Shown here piece by piece: positions 6,005-6,733 of a DNA stretch of 6,733 nucleotides. How positions within the stretch are numbered: position 1 is the stretch's first letter; every line of letters begins with the position of its first letter. The translations under genes were made by a program, and so were the position numbers. Below the pieces are notes generated by a model, which saw only the letters and a list, made by a program, of their open reading frames with translations, was not told the DNA's origin and did not search any database. Source of the stretch: Methanosarcinaceae archaeon (lineage in GTDB: Archaea; Halobacteriota; Methanosarcinia; Methanosarcinales; Methanosarcinaceae). The stretch spans positions 1 through 6,733 of the forward strand of contig DQIO01000191.1 of NCBI GenBank assembly GCA_020793555.1, written 5' to 3'.

Positions 6005-6289
6005 TCATCCACCTGAAACAGGGGGGAATATTGCAATTTCATCGCCCTGTGCAAGTTTGGTTGAAAATCCGTCAAGATGATGGATGCTGTTGCCGTTTAT
6101 AAACACATTGATGTACCCACGAAGTTGTGGTTCTTCGGTGTTGTCTTCAAATATTATTTCTTTTAGCGAGGGATATTGCTCTGTAAGACTATTGAGTATA
6201 TCCAGTACAGTATCGCCATCAAGCATTACTTCGGATTTGCCTGCATGCTCCCGAAGATTTGCAAATAATTTCATTTTAATGCTTACCAT
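6005..6289 (-). CDS. MoaD/ThiS-family ubiquitin-fold sulfur carrier
   Basis: The product is a beta-grasp protein of the MoaD/ThiS type: VSIKMKLFANLREHAGKSEV at the start, YINVFINGNSIHHLDG in the middle, and LAQGDEIAIFPPVSGG at the end. The C-terminal Gly-Gly is the residue pair that is adenylylated and thiocarboxylated in molybdopterin synthase small subunits, or conjugated to lysines in archaeal SAMP proteins. Placement directly before moeA favours the MoaD role. No E1-like MoeB and no MoaE are in the window. I chose ATG 6289 (94 residues) because AGGGT lies 4 bases upstream and homologous sequence begins there. An in-frame ATG at 6310 (101 residues) would precede the expected transcript start, and ATG 6274 is also possible. 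Confidence 0.88.
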   Translation of the reverse strand: MVSIKMKLFANLREHAGKSEVMLDGDTVLDILNSLTEQYPSLKEIIFEDNTEEPQLRGYINVFINGNSIHHLDGFSTKLAQGDEIAIFPPVSGG

Positions 6290-6312
6290 GAAGACCCTAT
6301 TTTGACGCATAC

Positions 6313-6323
6313 CTTTAATAAAG
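6313..6323. promoter_or_regulatory. Shared palindromic TATA-like element between divergent genes
   Basis: CTTTAATAAAG reads as CTTTATTAAAG on the other strand, so it can act as a TATA box in both directions. To the left, transcription would start near 6290, giving a very short leader or none for the MoaD-like gene. To the right, it would start near 6344, leaving about 25 bases with the ribosome binding site of the DUF1294 gene. It is the only good TATA candidate in the 80-base gap. Confidence 0.45.
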
Positions 6324-6369
6324 TTCTGCTATTCTACTACTGGATTAGAATTGAATTTGAGGCTGCACA

Positions 6370-6645
6370 ATGAATGTGAACATGTTATCTGTTAATCCTG
6401 CATCTATTTATTTTGCGTTTAATGTTATCTCGTTTTTATTTTATGGATTGGACAAAGCTAAGGCTCAATCTAAACGAAAATGGCGTCGTGTTACTGAAAA
6501 GAATCTGTTGTTGATGGCATTGATGGCACCTTTTGGTGCAATGGCTGGAATGCAGATATTCAGGCACAAGATTAGAAAAGATCGATTCAAGTATCTGGTG
6601 CCGGCTTTTGTTGCGGTTCATCTGGTTATTTTTGCGGTATTGTGA
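6370..6645 (+). CDS. DUF1294 family small membrane protein
   Basis: The 91-residue protein has the DUF1294 signature: YGLDKAKAQ (25-33), WRRVTEKNLLLMAL (38-51) and GAMAGMQIFRHKIRKDRF (56-73). There are three hydrophobic segments, at about 9-25, 45-62 and 76-91. The segments between them are strongly basic, which suggests they face the cytoplasm. The family is widespread in bacteria and archaea and has no established function. ATG 6370 is favoured by GAGG at 6359-6362; a second ATG at 6382 is possible. It is transcribed away from the MoaD-moeA-crcB operon and probably shares its TATA region. No functional link with that operon is implied by the sequence itself. Confidence 0.88.
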   Translation: MNVNMLSVNPASIYFAFNVISFLFYGLDKAKAQSKRKWRRVTEKNLLLMALMAPFGAMAGMQIFRHKIRKDRFKYLVPAFVAVHLVIFAVL

Positions 6646-6657
6646 TATTATAAAAAG
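6646..6657 (+). promoter_or_regulatory. TATA box for the gene entering at the right edge
   Basis: TATTATAAAAAG directly follows the DUF1294 stop codon and is a strong archaeal TATA-like sequence. The predicted transcript start is near 6678. Confidence 0.45.
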
Positions 6658-6714
6658 CCTCAACTAGTGTCATGTCAACAACACAATGTCGCGGGACGGA
6701 AGGGGTTAAGACAA

Positions 6715-6733
6715 ATGAAAAAAACGACGCGAC
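6715..6733 (+). CDS. Start of a gene cut by the window edge (6 codons)
   Basis: ATG 6715 begins MKKTTR and is cut by the window edge. It is preceded by GGAAGGGG (6698-6705), 9 bases upstream, and lies about 37 bases after the transcript start expected from the TATA box at 6646, a normal short leader. A competing in-frame-open start at 6672 (MSTTQCRGTEG..., 20 codons to the edge, another frame) would be nearly leaderless. I cannot tell from 19 bases what is encoded, and the choice between the two starts is open. Confidence 0.35.

Noticed and set aside
3990..6310. A fluoride riboswitch (crcB motif RNA) ahead of the crcB genes or the operon
   Set aside because: There is no untranslated space before crcB-1 (1 base) or crcB-2 (overlap), and the leader before the MoaD-like gene is too short. 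I saw no matching conserved core in the 40-base moeA leader or the 56-base gap before DUF190.
6290..6310. ATG 6310 as the start of the MoaD-like protein
   Set aside because: The added residues MRQNRVF do not resemble the family, there is no spaced ribosome binding site, and the likely transcript start lies downstream of it.
6672..6733. ATG 6672 as the sole start of the edge gene (MSTTQCRGTEG...)
   Set aside because: It is not excluded, but it lies upstream of the transcript start expected from the TATA box at 6646 and has no ribosome binding site, so ATG 6715 was preferred.

Overview
The window looks like an archaeal chromosome segment, most likely from a methanogen or ANME-type relative at about the Methanosarcinales level. 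The evidence is a pair of genes that match the anaerobe/methanogen homocysteine-forming sulfurtransferase and its partner ferredoxin, followed by a UPF0280 (COG2122) gene. Archaeal-style TATA boxes, purine-rich ribosome binding sites and a short or absent leader on some genes agree with this. The genus cannot be named from the sequence alone. There are no rRNA or tRNA genes, no insertion sequences and no CRISPR repeats.

The left half (1-3015, + strand) is a sulfur-assimilation module. After a small AT-rich ORF of doubtful status (28-255) comes a TATA box. It is followed by the COG1900/DUF39 + CBS-domain protein (306-1808), the NIL + 2x[4Fe-4S] ferredoxin partner (1811-2197) and the UPF0280/ApbE-like protein (2302-3015). 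The first two are tightly coupled: the ribosome binding site of the second lies inside the end of the first. The third is separated by about 100 bases that hold a nested inverted repeat and a probable separate, near-leaderless promoter. Together they are expected to turn aspartate semialdehyde plus a sulfur donor into homocysteine.

The right half (3071-6289, - strand, convergent with the first block) is one operon-like run, read right to left. It encodes a MoaD/ThiS-like ubiquitin-fold protein ending in Gly-Gly, then MoeA (molybdenum insertion), then two adjacent CrcB/Fluc fluoride channel subunits, then two DUF190 PII-like proteins. Immediately after the last stop codon there is an in-frame remnant of a nitroreductase. 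MoeA, CrcB-1 and CrcB-2 are separated by 1 base or overlap by 1. The two CrcB proteins have opposite charge patterns, so they probably form an antiparallel heterodimer. The two DUF190 genes lie in the same frame and are separated only by UAG codons, which matters if the host uses pyrrolysine.

A palindromic TATA-like element (6313-6323) lies between the MoaD-like gene and a divergent DUF1294 small membrane protein (6370-6645, + strand). The last 88 bases hold a likely promoter and the first codons of another + strand gene with two candidate starts. Most of the window is recognisable. The least explained points are the coupling of molybdenum-cofactor genes with fluoride export and paired DUF190 proteins, the UAG-only junction, and the internally deleted nitroreductase.
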